Origin: Brachionus rotundiformis
Lineage: Eukaryota > Rotifera > Eurotatoria > Ploima > Brachionidae
Length of the DNA: 64,000 bases
Assembly: GCA_016802295.1 (NCBI GenBank)
Contig: JAESIW010000203.1
Span: 124,001-188,000, forward strand
Direction: 5' to 3'
This document shows, piece after piece, positions 1 through 10,300 of this stretch. The position numbers and the translations under genes are program-made. A model generated the notes under the pieces. It searched no databases. It was not told the DNA's origin and saw only the letters and a program-made list of their open reading frames with translations. Every line of letters starts with the position of its first letter. Position 1 is the stretch's first letter.

Positions 1-36
1 TTTAAATTTTTGTCATTTATGCTAAATAATTTTTAC

Positions 37-755
37 CTGCAAATCATTTAATTCACAATGAAGATATTCACAATAATTTCTCATTGTTTCTCTCATAAGT
101 TCTTGGAAACGACCTGAAAAAAATAAATTAGAAACCTTTTACAAGTAGTAAAACTTTACCAAATACCTCTGTCTGTCTGAAATTCGGTAGTAGAAAAATT
201 GGCACAGCTATCATGTACGGCGGATATGCCCGAAGCTAATAAAACCTTTTTATATCCATCGAAATCTTTGAATTGTTCAATCAAAAATCTCATATGTTTA
301 GAGCTTTGAGCGACAAGAAAGATAATATTTTTTACAATTTGTATAGTTAAAGTTTACTTGGCCTTAAATTGGTAAGAAACATCAATTTCTATTATAACTC
401 CATCTTTATTCAAACACTTTAAATTAAGCATTAGACCTTATCTTAAATTAATGAGCTTAAATATTTACAGTAATTTCCTTGAATTCCATGGTATTGTAAA
501 CATTTGGAAAAATAATGAAACTAAATCCTGGTGGACCAAAATGAAGACCTTCTTTTTTCACATCGTTTCCCAGTTGTTTCAAAATATTATCATATTTAAT
601 TCCGACTAAATGGATAAGATAAAATTGGCTAAAAGAAAAGACAAGTCCTTACGCTCATAAGAATTGAGTCTTTTGGCAGAAAGGATTAGGATTAGGAGCC
701 CGACAGCAGCCACAACACCACAGCCAACCAGGATAGATATGATAACCGGCTTCAT
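37..755 (-). CDS. SPFH/band-7 domain membrane protein, 5' part (runs off left edge)
   Basis: Five exons join in phase on the minus strand: 755-653, 605-469, 416-358, 303-167 and 113-37. They give 171 residues before the window edge. The start ATG (755-753) opens an N-terminal membrane anchor (residues about 2-27, Ile/Leu/Val/Gly-rich). After it comes LNSYELGIKYD and then GLHFGPPGFSF, the entry to an SPFH (prohibitin-homology) domain of the kind found in protists and many invertebrates. DGVIIEIDVSYQF and the later TTEFQTDRGRFQELM also fit that family. SPFH proteins form oligomeric scaffolds at membrane microdomains; the role of this subfamily is not settled. Introns are 47-54 bp. The C-terminal coiled-coil half lies outside the window. 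The domain assignment is fairly firm; no specific ortholog is named. Confidence 0.75.
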
Positions 756-1699
756 TTAAATCCTATAATATTTAATTATTAATTAAAAGTTTTTAATTTG
801 CTAGTTAGATAGAAAATAATGATTAAACTCATCTAAAGTACTAATAAGATTTTTTTCAAAATTTGATTTTGAATTTTTTATAACAAATGATTAGTGTGCT
901 TTTAAATTTCTACAAGAAAATTTATTTTCATAATTAAATTTGTGTTTGGTTTTAAAGGTAAAACTTAAAGAATAAATTAAAATGTTTGACAAAGTTCTTC
1001 AGTCAAAACCTTAGAAACATATTATGTTGAAAATAGTAGAACTTTTTAAATAAAACAGCCAATTTAATCGAGATGGCGGATGTTTCTTTTTCATTATAGA
1101 ATATACAAATATAATTTAAATATTATAATTTTAGATAAATTTTAGCTAGAGTAACTTTTTATAAATGGTAAAATAGGTGTATAAATGATATCCTACAAAT
1201 AACTGATTAAGCAGCATACCCAGCAAACTTTTATGATCTTATCAATATCAGCAAAGTCGATGGATATGCTAAATAAAGCTTTAAGGATAGATATTCTGTA
1301 GTTGACCATATCCAATGGGTTAACTCGCGGGAAACTTTCCGACAATTTTTTCAAATGCTTTCTGATCTTTGGAAAAAAACTTATTATAAAAATACCTTTT
1401 TAAATAGAAAAAGTTCAAGTGATTACTAATTTTTTGAATATCGTATTTAATTAATAAACAATTTTGCAATAAAATTACTAATTTAAAGTAAATATCAAAA
1501 TTAAATATTAGGTTTAAAATTTGACAAAAATATATAATTTATTTTAAATCAATAATTATACTAAAACGAAAATACAAAATTTAAAATAAATTAGAAATTT
1601 TAAAGACAAAATTATTTCAATCTCACTAGATTAATTAAAATTTTTTTAAATATTTTTTAAGAGCTTTATTTTAAACTTTATTAAATTTTATCATTACCA
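756..1699. other. Gap between SPFH gene and SR-rich gene; one possible minus-strand exon inside
   Basis: Mostly A/T-rich sequence that probably includes the promoter of the minus-strand SPFH gene. The only stretch with coding-like composition is 1193-1366, listed separately. I see nothing else. Confidence 0.5.
1193..1366 (-). CDS. Possible orphan exon (57 codons), function unknown
   Basis: On the minus strand an open frame begins just after a pyrimidine-rich acceptor ending CCAAAG and runs 57 codons to TAG. It includes KLSESFPRVNPLDMVNY followed by a helix-like hydrophobic and acidic stretch. Base composition is clearly less A/T-rich than the flanks and there is no poly-A or poly-T. It does not splice in an obvious way to the SPFH gene, whose ATG lies 440 bp downstream. 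I do not recognise the family. It could be the last exon of an unseen gene, an internal exon (a GTATGC donor lies before the stop), or a relic. Confidence 0.3.
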   Translation of the reverse strand: MRKHLKKLSESFPRVNPLDMVNYRISILKALFSISIDFADIDKIIKVCWVCCLISYL

Positions 1700-2363
1700 A
1701 TGCCTCGAAAGCGATCATCGTCGCGTTCATCGGAATCATCAGCTGAAATAATTAGCAAGCGGTCAAGCAACAGACCAAGGGGCCGATCAAGATCGTCTTC
1801 ATCTTCAGAATCATCATCTAGACCAAAATCAGGAAAATCTGGCAGCAGATCATCGAAATACCAAGGTCCTAGAAATAAAATTTCCGAACTAGACAAGGAA
1901 AGAACCAAAAATTATGATTTCACTGACGAAATTAATGGTAAAATAGGACATTTTTTACCAAATAATACTTTTAAGTTTTAGAGCTGCATAGTAATGAAAA
2001 ATTGAGAGAAAAAACAATAAACAAACTGGAAGATGGCGGTGGTTTTAAACCACAATCGTTCAAATCGTCAAGATCAGATAAAAAAAGAAACGAATCATCC
2101 AAGTTCAAGCAAAGCTCATCTAATGAAAACTCTACGTTTGGCACAGGTACATCTTTTGGTGAAACAATTACTCGAAATGCTGATTTATTACTCAATCCTG
2201 GCATAGTTAATTCTAGCAACAAATCCATATTAAGTGATCTAGTAATCTTTTGTCAAAAATAAATCAAAATAAACTATTGTTTATATTAATTAAGTTTTTT
2301 GAGGACCCAAAGGTTAAACAGAATCGATGGCGACTTAAGGTAAAAGAAATCTTACAGTCTTAA
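1700..2363 (+). CDS. Small SR-rich protein, RSRC1/SRrp53-like
   Basis: Three exons (1700-1937, 1982-2241, 2304-2363) give 185 residues. The first 45 residues are a dense arginine/serine region, typical of splicing-related proteins that sit in nuclear speckles. A helical patch follows (EKLREKTINKLEDGGGFKPQ), then FKSSRSDKK, and the end is DPKVKQNRWRLKVKEILQS. The order of RS region, 'E-x-F-x-P-x-x-F-x-S-S' and a basic Trp-containing C-terminus resembles RSRC1 (SR-related protein 53), which helps 3' splice-site choice, but at 185 residues it is much shorter than that protein. The donor at 2242 was preferred because it is the only one that keeps exon 3 open to a stop. The gene model is fairly firm; the family name is tentative. 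Confidence 0.6.
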
Positions 2364-3087
2364 GTATTAAATGAATGATTTGTAAATAAATATTTGATTC
2401 TATTTTTCGTAATAATTAACTATTTGTTAAATAAAATTTTCAAAATAATATCTTTATTTAATAATTAACAAGAAAAAGATTAAAAAAATTAAATTAAATA
2501 ATTTTCATTTAATGATCAAGCGATTATTAATATGAGTATATTGCACTTAAAATAAAAACTAGTTGGAAAAATCAATATAATTTTTAGGATTTTTTCTCAT
2601 TATTTTTGGTCCAAAGAAGGAAGTTTTATAAATTTATATCAATTCAAACAGTTTTTTGTTTAAATTTAATTATTTAACATTAGAAATCAGATTTGATATT
2701 TTTAGTTAAGCTTTTGTTTTTAAAACATTAATACTCTTTAATAATAGACTCTTTATTTCATATTTTTTGGTCTAGTCTTAGACCGACCACGTTGCATAAG
2801 AAACAGCGCCCTTGAACAAAAATTTTATACTAACAAGAACATTATGTTTATTATAAATTTGAATTGTTTTAAACTTTAAACAAGCTAATTAAACAAATTT
2901 TAAATTTACCATTGGTTATTAAAAAAAAATTAAATCTTATCATATAATTATTTTCTTATAGTTGAGAAAAAAAAATATTTATGCTGTTTCCAAGTAAAAA
3001 CTGGTTTATCGATTTTTAATTTCCCATGTGCCAACATTTTTCAATTAAAACAAAACTTAGTGAATTTTACATCAAGTATTAGGCAAG
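2364..3087. other. Intergenic, AT-rich
   Basis: Separates the SR-rich gene from HECTD2. A short GC-richer patch near 2770-2815 contains an inverted pair (GGTCTA / TAGACC) but no open frame. Otherwise I see nothing. Confidence 0.5.
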
Positions 3088-6000
3088 ATGCTGTCTAGAA
3101 ATCACAATTCAGTGAATAAAGACCTTTCAACAATAATGAAATCTAACCAAGTAGTTGCCAATTGTCGAGTTTGTGAGATGATCAATATTTGTGAAAAGAC
3201 ACGGATTTTGTGTCCATATTGTGGTTCATTTTATGATCCAAATGTAAAAACAGGGTGTAAAGTGAAGCCAAGAAGAAGCTCGGTAAATTCGACCATTGAT
3301 AGTGACACAGATTCAAGTGAGGAAGAAAATTCTCGCTCTACAGGCGGATTTAGAAGTTTCATTAGAAATTTCTTAAAAATTTCAAAAAAATCAAATTCAA
3401 ATTCCAATTTGAGCAAACAGTCTTGTCACAAAAATAAGACAATTAGTTCAATAAGTGTTCTAGATCAAGAAGAAATAAATGTTTTAGAAAAACCAATTCA
3501 TCCATTTATTTCCTTGAAAAATAAAGAACCAGATTTTTATAAAGAGTTAAGACCAAGTTTTAAACTGGACTTAAATAAATTTAAAGATTTGACTACAAAG
3601 GCTTTGGAAAACAACAATTTTAATGATATTATAGATTTTTATTGCTGGAATTTTTCCAAGACTTCAAATTTGATCAATTTACTCTTGGTAGAAAAACCCA
3701 TCAGGACAAAGCATCCGTTTAGCATGTCTTCTTCGTCAACTGATAAAAAAATCGGTATAATTTTTAATTATTCAATTGATTGGAAATTTATGAAAGAAAT
3801 TTATTTATTTTTACAAAAATTGGTAAGATTTGAAAATAGATATGATGCTTTGTTTAAAAGCTTTTGTTTTTCATTAAGTCAATTACGGAAACCAAACTAA
3901 TTATGAAAGCTGTTTGCTTTTGCATTGTTAATGATATTAAGTAGAAGAGATTTTAAAAATTTATATCAAAAAAAAATTTTTTTTCTTAATTAAGGCCGAT
4001 TATAGATCGTCTCAAAGTTCATGTGCTACGAAATCATAGCTTGGCAAATAATTTAGCTAATGGTGGTCAATTAAAAGAAGAAAATAAGTTCGAATGTTCT
4101 GAGATAGATAAATTGGTAATGGAATTAATTTATAGCTTGGTTATCTTTTTATGCGTAATTTAAGAAAAAAATTTTATGCAAAAAATTAAATTAATTTTTT
4201 TTTCAAAAGAATCCTTTATTTAATTTAATGGAAAATAGTGTTCTATTTTCCATACTTTTATGTGAAATAGCCAATCTGAATAACCATCTACAAAATATTC
4301 TTGTTTACAATTTGAGAAGGATGCCATTAAATTTCTTCCGAGACATTTTGAGACAAATTCAAAATTTTCTCATAGCTCGTTTGTTTCCACAGTCGAATAC
4401 AAAACCAATTCGTTTGGTAAACGATTGGTTATTATCAAGTGTTAAAGTTATTGGAATTCTTTGTAAAATGATAAAAATTTTCAATATATTTATTTGATAA
4501 ATTTTACTAATTAGATTTTACCAATGAAATGCAAATCAATTATTATCAAAATCATTTTAAAGAATATGAAAATGACGCTTATTTGGATTACAAGCAAAAA
4601 AAGAAATACTTCCAAAAACTGGACAATCATCAGGAGTATTTAAATCCAACTTCAGTTGTTTCGGCATCCACCAATTATTCTTCTCTTTTTGTCTCATATG
4701 AAGACTTTTATATAAAAAAATTGGATACTCTCAATCTTTACAAAGACTTTATAGCCTGGCAGCATCGAGGCAAATTGTCCAAAGAGTACATATTTATCTA
4801 TTTAATTTTAAAGTTTAAATTTTAAAATCTTTCAAGATTCTGCTTTAGCCAATATCCATTCATTTTAAGCATAAGCACCAAGCGTCGCATTCTTGAACAA
4901 GATTCTGAAGCACAAATGGTTATAATGGCCAAGGTAAGGACTTTTCTTATTTTTTTAAGTGAATTTTCATTTAAATTTTTAAAAATAAAGGAAAGCTTTA
5001 TGAAAAATGCCAAAAATAGAAATGTAAGAATTCCAAATACCAATGATCTATATCTCACATTAAATGTCAGGCGAAATAATTTAATATCTGATTCGCTTAA
5101 CGAAGTTTGTATTGAAAAATATCAAAAATTACATTAATTAATGCTTTAAATTAGATTGAAATTAAAAAGAGTCACCTTAAAAAAAAACTAAGAATTAACT
5201 TTGTTGGCGAAGCAGCGATTGACATGGTATTTAAATGAACATTCTTTTCTTGTATTTAAATTTTTTAACAAGGGAGGTGTTAGAAAAGAATGGTTTTTGT
5301 TGGTGACAAGGCAAATATTTAGTCCGCTATATGGTAAGTATAAAAATTTTTCAAATCAAAAATATACAATGATATTAAATTAAATAAATTATATGAAATA
5401 AAAATAAAAATGAAGCTTTTATTTAAAAAATTAATTTATTTTATTATGTTTAAATCAAGGTATGTTTATTTATCAAAAAGAATCTGAGTGCTACTGGTTT
5501 GGACCAAATTTTGAAAAGTCAATGTTGGCTGAATATCATCTTATAGGAGTGGTAAAATTAAATCAATTTATAAGAAAAATTAATTTAAAAATAATAAAAT
5601 TTAGCTGATGGGGTAGGCTTAGTATTTTTTCTATCAATTAAAAGAATGAATAAATTCAAATCAAGACTAGCTGTCTATAATGGAGAAATACTTGATATTA
5701 GATTTCCACATTGTGTTTATAAGAAACTCTTAACTGTTACCAAATCACCAGACTCAGTAGGAGTTTTGCCAAATTTAAGCTTGTATGATTTGAAATTGGT
5801 GATGCCAAGTATTGCGAATAGTCTTCAATGCTTGCTCGACTATGAAGGCAATGTTGAAGAAGATTTTTTGATGAAATTTGTAGCTTCTTATTCTGAATTT
5901 GATACAATTAAAATGGTTGAATTGAAAGAAAATGGATCAAATATTGATCTTACGAACGAAAATAGAAAAGAATTTGTACAATTATACATAGACTTTTTAT

Positions 6001-6564
6001 TAAATAAATCAATTTATGAGCAGTTTAAATCGTTCTACAATGGTTTTCACAGTGTATGTGCCACAAACGCCATTCAATTGTTTAGACCTGAAGAAATCGA
6101 ATTGCTGGTAAGCGGTTCACCAGAGCCATTGAACATTGATGAACTTAAACTTATTACTTTGTATGAAAATTATACTGAGCATGATTTAGTAATAAGGTAA
6201 AAATATTTAACTATTTGATAAATTTTTGTGTTATAATCTAATGATTAAGATGGTTTTGGGATATACTGAAACAAGAATTCAATTCAAGCCAAAAAAGGCG
6301 ATTTTTGCTCTTTACTACTGGTAGTGACAGAGTTCCTGTGGGAGGCTTTAAAGAAATGATGTTCAAAATTACCAAAATAGAATGCAAAGAACAGTATGTC
6401 TAAAAATTAATTTTATTATGTTCTCGCACTTATTTAATTTAAGGTTGCCAATGGCTCATACATGTTTCAACCAGCTTATATTGCCACAATATAAAACAAA
6501 AGAAAGCTTGAAGTGCAAACTTCAAATTGCAATAGATAATGCCGAAGGATTTGGTATAAAATAA
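3088..6564 (+). CDS. HECTD2: HECT-type E3 ubiquitin ligase HECTD2
   Basis: Fourteen exons join in phase: 3088-3822, 3879-3940, 3995-4115, 4210-4462, 4515-4785, 4837-4933, 4991-5104, 5155-5226, 5273-5333, 5460-5551, 5605-5612, 5666-6196, 6250-6393 and 6444-6564. They give 893 residues (the human protein is about 776). The C-terminal third is the HECT domain, which takes ubiquitin from an E2 onto a cysteine and passes it to substrates. The catalytic Cys is C861 in MAHTCFNQL. Landmarks that follow HECTD2 rather than UBE3A are INFVGEAAIDM-GGVRKEW, LLNKSIYEQF-x2-FYNGFHSVC and FTTGSDRVPVGG. The middle helical region also follows HECTD2 (for example SQYPF and NVRRNNLISDSL). Residues 26-45 carry five cysteines that I do not recall in vertebrate HECTD2. 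Introns are mostly 46-57 bp. Identity is very secure; the exon 3 donor has one alternative. Confidence 0.93.
5605..5612 (+). other. HECTD2: 8-nt microexon of HECTD2
   Basis: Between the exon ending GIV-type 'LIGV' and the exon starting 'LAVYNG', the family needs Leu-Met-Gly. The only source is CTGATGGG, flanked by TTTAG and GTAGGC, which restores phase (0 to 2) and the conserved GILMGLAVYN-like stretch of the HECT domain. Both flanking introns are 53 bp. Confidence 0.85.
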
Positions 6565-7339
6565 ATTATCAGTTTGTTAAGTCATATTTTTTTCTAATTA
6601 AAATTGGTTATTGAATTTAAAAATAATATTGTTAAACAATATGATAAGATATACTAATCTCTGATAAATTTTGTTTTTTAATAGTTTTGATAATTAAAAA
6701 ATAACTTGAACTTGTTTTATTAATTTTTATAAAAATGTCTGAATATGTTTGTATTAATATGGAATATTTTTATTTAATCCTTTAATATTTATTAAATTTA
6801 ATATTTATCGAATAAATTTTTTCTAATGTAAAAAATAAATTTGGTTAAAAAAATTGAAAATGTTTTAATATGTATTCGAATTTTGATTTTAAGATCAATT
6901 TATGTGTAAGACAAAAATATTGTCGGTACATAAAATATTTGACATTAACTTGAGTCATAATTAAATTAAAATATATTCAAATATTTCAGTCGGTCATGCA
7001 TGTACTGAATATTTACTAAAGCTCCCCAAAATACAATACCCATTCTGTATATGTGCACACAATAGCAATTTAGGCTATGAGCTCGTAAAATTTTACTCAT
7101 TCGCATAGTTAATAGCGAAAATATATGAAAAATAATAATAATAATTAATATCTATCCAGATCGTTCAAAAATATTATTCGCCATCATCATCAACATACAG
7201 TGATGAGAATTTTGTTTTTTTGTACTCTAATAACTTAATATTTTTAATAAAATTACAAATAAATAAGCTTTTATTTAACCAAGTTTAGAATGATAGCCGT
7301 ATTAAGAAGTTAATAGAGCCAAATTTTAAGTGATCTAAG
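6565..7339. other. Gap between HECTD2 and first recognised ASXL exon
   Basis: Must hold the HECTD2 3' UTR and the 5' end of the ASXL gene. Two coding-like stretches are visible. A frame after TTTCAG at 6988 runs about 40 codons to TAG near 7107. A Ser-rich patch (SPSSSTYSDEN) lies near 7175-7211. Neither could be joined with confidence to the ASXL frame. The N-terminal HARE-HTH domain expected in ASXL was not found. Confidence 0.4.
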
Positions 7340-10300
7340 CTGGATTCTTTAATTGATAATAACAATTCACTTGAAAAAAACTCGATTAAATCATCAACGA
7401 GTGTAAGCTTTACGGACACATCAAGGCACCACAAGCAAAATAGCTTCTCTCTTCTCAGCCAAACAGATTTTGACACTAGGCCTGACGACTCGAGCAATTC
7501 CAATTCTGGTTTCGTACCTGCCCGAACTAGATCAAAAACACATAGCACCAAGGCTAGCTCTACACAGCCTACACAACCAAAAAAAACAATCTGTAATTAA
7601 TATTGTGATAATAAAATTATATTTAAACAAAAGGAAAAAATTGAATTTTTTTTAAGTGGGATTTTAATTCAAATTTTTTTTATTCTGTGACAAGCCTTAA
7701 GATATATGTTAGTTTTACCATTGTTAAAGGGCGGAATAATATATTTTTTTTTTGAAAATCTGGTACGTGGCATGCTTTAGGTTAGAGAGATTTAATAAAC
7801 CATTTATTTTATTTACTAGGCCATAATTAGGAAATAAACTGTTATAAACCTAACTTATTGGGATCTGGTGGTTGGTGGCCTACCATCGTAGATAATTTAA
7901 AACTACACTTCGCTTTCTCATGAGATCATTGTAGTACACTGTAAAATTGTAGACATTAAGGTCGACTGGATTTGGTGTTGTAGTTATTGGAAAAAAAATT
8001 AAAACCCTAACCTACCATGTTATTTTATAAATCTTATTTTTTAATAAGTGATAATTATTTTTCGCTAAGGCGATTAGTGTTTGTTGCGTTTCAGTAGTGA
8101 ACGATCTTTTCATCATTAATCAGGCATGAAATCAAAGCAAGCCATTCAAGATGATGATGCTAAGCAACTAATTTCGTAATAATAAAATATAATAATAGAC
8201 AATTTACAGATGTCTTGAGGGAATACGAAATAGTTTCTCTATAGACTACATAATGTGCTGTACAAATCTAAGCGCACATCATTTGGAAATATAAATCCCT
8301 TAATTACTTTTTTTAAGCCTATTAGGAAAAAAAACCATTTTAACTTGGTCTAATTTTTATATGTAATAATAAAGATATGTTTTAAAAAAGAGTGTTTTAT
8401 TTTAGTTAGCTATTTGGTCGAGAGACAGCAACAGCTTCAACAGCTTAAGAACCAGTCCAGCTCAGAGCTCAAACAGGAAATAAGTGAGTCTGAAATTGGT
8501 GAAAAAAAAATTTCGTCCAAGAATAAACAACCAAAACGTAGCGATAACACATCCAGACCAAAGCGTAGCCAGCGTTTATCCAATCAACCAACTGAATCGT
8601 CTACGGCATCATCTTCGTCATCTTCTCACACCAACACCAACAAAGTCAACACATCAAACATAGCCCAGTACTTGTCCAATTTATACGAAACAAATAACAA
8701 AGATAAGCTTGGTCAAATATTTTCCACAAATTCCCTATTCAATTCATCTCAGTCTTTATTGACTAAATTGGATCTAAAAGTACTTTTTCAGCCAGCAATT
8801 TTTGAGTCATTGCCACGACAATCACAGCTTAAACTAATAAAACTTTTGCCCGAATGCGACAGACTATTTGATTCACATGGTTCTTTCAAGTAAGCTGCTT
8901 TTAGTTTAGTCCTTCTAGTAACAAGGTTACCATGGTAACCAGCAAGTTAAGCGTTTGGTCATGTTTTTATTTTTTGATAAAACATCACTTTAAAGATTTA
9001 TTAAAAACAAACAAATGATAATGAAAATGATCTAATTAATTAAAAGATAATTGTTTATAGTTGATAAATAAGGTGTTTGTTCACAAAAATTGAGCAAATT
9101 GCTCAAAATTTGCGCCAACTTTAGACAACGCTTGACGCAGTTTTTTTAATTATTTAAGAGAAAATATATTTTATTTTTTTATTTAAAAGACTTAGCATTG
9201 GCGCACTTAATAATGAATTTATAAAAAAGTGTTGTATTGACTGGCAGCAAAGATTATCCAAAGGCTATTTTGGTAAGTTGGTTTTAACTATTTTTATTAA
9301 TAGATTTTAAAAGATCGTCTTGTGTTGATAATATTCATAAAATAGATAAAATTCTCTTGACAAAAACTAATTTATTGCTTTTATTATCAATTCCAAAATT
9401 TGAACCAAGGCTACCCTATTTACTTTGGAACTTCAATAGCTAGATTAATTACATTATTTTTATTAAAATTGAAAAAAAGAGAGTTTATACCTTAAGAAAA
9501 GAAGAAAAAAAACTGATTTTATTTTCATAATTAATTTTTTTTTTAAATTTAAAAAAAAAACTATTTCCAAACTATGAAATAAATAAATAAATTGTTTTTG
9601 ACTAAAATATAATTGATATAAAATGTGTATCAATTAGAGAAACATTCATAGTTGTGACGACATTTAGCTTCCTCGTCATTCGAACAAAAAAAAATGGAAA
9701 AAGTAAACATCTTTAGTATGTTTTTCATATTTTGGAGCTTAGGATCATAGGGTTCATTTACATTAAGGCTCTCCTTCAAGTCCTTAGGACTAACAACCCT
9801 ACAACTGCGTCAATCTCAACTTTTTCCACTCACCTACTACACGACTTTGAGAACAATTCTTGACTATTTCCTTCTTTATTTTGAATGGATTACCTCTTGT
9901 ACATCTACTTGAAAAAGTGAGTCGAATTTGCCAACTAATGTGACCAAAGTTACTTTTCAACTGCACCTTTCGATTAAACTGGCTAGATTTAGCATATCAT
10001 GTTAAATTTTTACATCCAAAAAACATTAAAATAAATTTTAAAAAATTTTATTTGAGCTATTTTAATGGATTAATTTTTTGACTAATTTAAACTAAAGAAA
10101 GTAAAAAAGTAAAAAATATGGATCTTAAAATTCATATTCATATTTTCCTTATTCACTTTGGTGAAGTATATGGTCATTATTATTTAACCGAGTTCATCCT
10201 TTGCTTTAACCTTTGGCTCTCTCCATGTCATTCCTTTACGCTTGATACATTAACTCAATCACTCTGACTTGATTTTTCTCTATACCTCATTATTTGACAA

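Noticed and set aside
8422..8433. Treating the frame beginning near 8414 as a separate gene with its own start
   Set aside because: The first codon there is TTG, and an acceptor at 8405 joins it in phase to the 7340-7592 exon; it is the DEUBAD exon of ASXL.
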